Shown here: in pieces, positions 4,678 to 6,208 of the stretch
How positions within the stretch are numbered: position 1 is the first letter of the stretch
How the letters are laid out: the number at the start of each line of letters is the position of its first letter
Assembly: GCA_029259835.1 (NCBI GenBank)
Contig: JAJDEL010000211.1
Span: 1-6,208, forward strand
Reading direction: 5' to 3'
DNA length: 6,208 nt
Source: Planctomicrobium sp.
GTDB taxonomy: Bacteria > Planctomycetota > Planctomycetia > Planctomycetales > Planctomycetaceae
Notes under the pieces: generated by a model
The model's database searches: none
The model's input: the letters and a program-made list of their open reading frames with translations, nothing else
Told to the model about the DNA's origin: nothing
Program-made: the position numbers and the translations under genes

Positions 4678-6208
4678 TCAACTTTAACGGTCCGCCAGGA
4701 AATTGCCCGCATGCATGTACTCTCGGCATCTGCCATTCGCATACCGCGCACATTTTGCTTGGAATAAAGTGCATCTTGAAAGAGGCGACTGAGCGGATCA
4801 TTGTTGAGTCCTGCACGAGTTGCGTTTTCTGCACCTTCTAGTGATTCCTGCCCCAACCAGGAAAAGTCGATCGGTTGCCCCTGAACTTTTGTGGCAATGA
4901 CGACAAGATGTTCCAGGCCGAGTGTTGATGCTTCGACTTGCATTGGACCAACGGTGTAAGTTTGCCCAGGCTGCAAACGATTGTCTGCGACAACCCCAAA
5001 CGCGGGGAACATCGGGGTGATTCCATATTCGCTGTCGATAAACAGGACTGTAAAGTCGACTGCTTCACTTCCTGAGTTTTCGATTTCCAGGACGACATTC
5101 TCTCCGTCAGAGAGTGTCCAGTTTCGGTCTGTCCAATTCACTTTCTGCAACATCTCAGTCTCCGGAGAGAGGCTCAGCATTTTGAGATAGACCGAACATG
5201 GTTTTTTCTTTTTGAGGAAACTGAAGAGCCCTCCTGATGATTGTCGCTTGGAAGTGTCACAGAGCTGGAGTAGAGATTTCACTCGTGCGATACGGCCAAG
5301 TCGTTCACGCAACCAGTCAACTTGGCCCTCATCAGGTGCTGGACCAAAGTGCGCTGCTTCTTCTGGTGTTGACCAGCCTTCCGCAGGCAGCAAATAGAGT
5401 TTGTCCGCGGAAGTACAACGAATGATCCAGTCTGCCAATTTGGGATCTTTTACAACCTTAATTCGCTTCCCTGGATCACCAGAAATTTCTTCAAGCATCG
5501 CGAGTACTGATGCGGTGAACTTTGAGTCGCCACTTTCTTCCATCTGATCGTCGATGGCGATTTCCAGAGTCAGTTGTCCATAGCGAATTTCGACAGGCTC
5601 GACTTTCCCGCCTATCGGAAGATTCGATTTACTCGGCATTTCATCGTGGCGTGCAGGTACTACTGTCGATTCGGTCAATTGAGAGCGGACAACCTGAACA
5701 TGTCCCAACGGAGTGTCGACTTTCTTGTCACCTGGAGGAGGATAGACCGCAAAGACGCTCCCGGTAGAAAAACCATGCAGTTTTCCAGCATTGATTGTGA
5801 ACCGCCCTTCTTCATTAACGCTCAGCGCTAGTGGAGATCGAGACAGCATTTCTGTTTGCCCCAATACTTCGTGATTCTGATCGATACCTTCGACAAGTGG
5901 AGTCGGACCGAGACGACCATAAGCATGAATGTATTCGCCATGAATTCGCTGGACTAATTCGTTGTATGTCAGTGGCGCATCGGCACTCGTGAGAATTTTG
6001 ATGAGTGTGTAGGTCAAAAGCCCTCGCCATTCCGAATCATCAGATTCATCCGGGAGAACCATTTCCAGAGTTGGTTCGTGTGGTTGAGCCGCGTAAATTG
6101 CGACGAGACCTCCCTGGCCAGCTTCTTCGTCGAAGAAGGAATCTTTCATTGCGACTGATCGAGTACCGGATTTGGCATTTCTTTTCGCGGCAGCGAGGAC
6201 ATCTTTGG
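4665..6208 (-). CDS. Caspase-family (peptidase C14) protein, C-terminal part; N-terminus beyond the right edge
   Basis: The reading frame stays open from the TAG at 4665 to the window edge, giving 513 complete codons. The ATG at 6149 is therefore probably internal: the 19 codons before it read KDVLAAAKRNAKSGTRSVA without a stop. Counting from the first full codon at the edge, residues 1-120 resemble the end of a caspase-like domain as found in planctomycete proteins (LVAIYAAQPHEPTLEM, GLLTYTLIKIL, TYNELVQRIHGEY). The catalytic His and Cys lie outside the window and cannot be checked. Residues about 125-185 form a small beta-rich domain (FTINAGKLHGFSTGSVFAVY). Residues about 371-401 (EIENSGSEAVDFTVLFIDS, then FP) resemble DUF4384, often attached to caspase-like proteins. 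A basic patch LKKKK lies near 331-335. It is convergent with the regulator gene and not part of the operon. It may be a signalling or stress protease; targets are unknown. Confidence 0.8.
   Translation of the reverse strand, partial: KDVLAAAKRNAKSGTRSVAMKDSFFDEEAGQGGLVAIYAAQPHEPTLEMVLPDESDDSEWRGLLTYTLIKILTSADAPLTYNELVQRIHGEYIHAYGRLGPTPLVEGIDQNHEVLGQTEMLSRSPLALSVNEEGRFTINAGKLHGFSTGSVFAVYPPPGDKKVDTPLGHVQVVRSQLTESTVVPARHDEMPSKSNLPIGGKVEPVEIRYGQLTLEIAIDDQMEESGDSKFTASVLAMLEEISGDPGKRIKVVKDPKLADWIIRCTSADKLYLLPAEGWSTPEEAAHFGPAPDEGQVDWLRERLGRIARVKSLLQLCDTSKRQSSGGLFSFLKKKKPCSVYLKMLSLSPETEMLQKVNWTDRNWTLSDGENVVLEIENSGSEAVDFTVLFIDSEYGITPMFPAFGVVADNRLQPGQTYTVGPMQVEASTLGLEHLVVIATKVQGQPIDFSWLGQESLEGAENATRAGLNNDPLSRLFQDALYSKQNVRGMRMADAESTCMRAISWRTVKVEDSE

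Overview
The window looks like a stretch of a planctomycete-type bacterial chromosome. The base composition is roughly half G+C by eye. The genes are a secreted SMP-30/gluconolactonase-like protein, a bacterial NHL/PAL-type beta-propeller, and a caspase-family protein with a long C-terminal extension, a mix that is common in Planctomycetes. This lineage call is an inference from gene content. No rRNA, tRNA, CRISPR array or mobile element is visible.

Layout. Positions 1-3494 (minus strand) hold a tightly packed four-gene operon. In order of transcription these are a secreted SMP-30-like beta-propeller (2415-3494), a PAL-like NHL beta-propeller (1378-2418), a malate/lactate/ureidoglycolate-type dehydrogenase of the Ldh_2 family (239-1381), and the N-terminal part of a cupin protein (18-242). 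Every junction is a 4-base ATGA start/stop overlap. The cupin frame stops in mid-domain, 17 bases before the window edge. Positions 3495-3633 are a divergent regulatory region with a perfect 8-bp inverted repeat. Positions 3634-4539 (plus strand) encode an AraC-family regulator with a cupin sensor domain, the obvious candidate regulator of the operon. Positions 4540-4664 are a short convergent gap with two weak hairpins. Positions 4665-6208 (minus strand) hold the C-terminal part of a caspase-family protein. Its reading frame runs off the right edge, so its catalytic residues are not in view.

How the genes may work together. The operon looks like a small catabolic module for a hydroxy-acid, lactone or related carboxylate. 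One predicted exported propeller may act on the substrate outside the cytoplasm, and a propeller lyase, an NAD(P)-dependent dehydrogenase and a cupin act inside. The AraC protein would sense a ligand through its own cupin domain. The most suggestive link is chemical. PAL enzymes cleave N-acyl-alpha-hydroxyglycines to an amide and glyoxylate, and ureidoglycolate, the substrate of the AllD branch of the dehydrogenase family, is itself an N-carbamoyl-alpha-hydroxyglycine. Both enzymes keep the key residues of those families, so a pathway for N-substituted alpha-hydroxyglycines is a testable hypothesis. It is not established by this sequence. The caspase-family gene is convergent with the regulator and probably unrelated.
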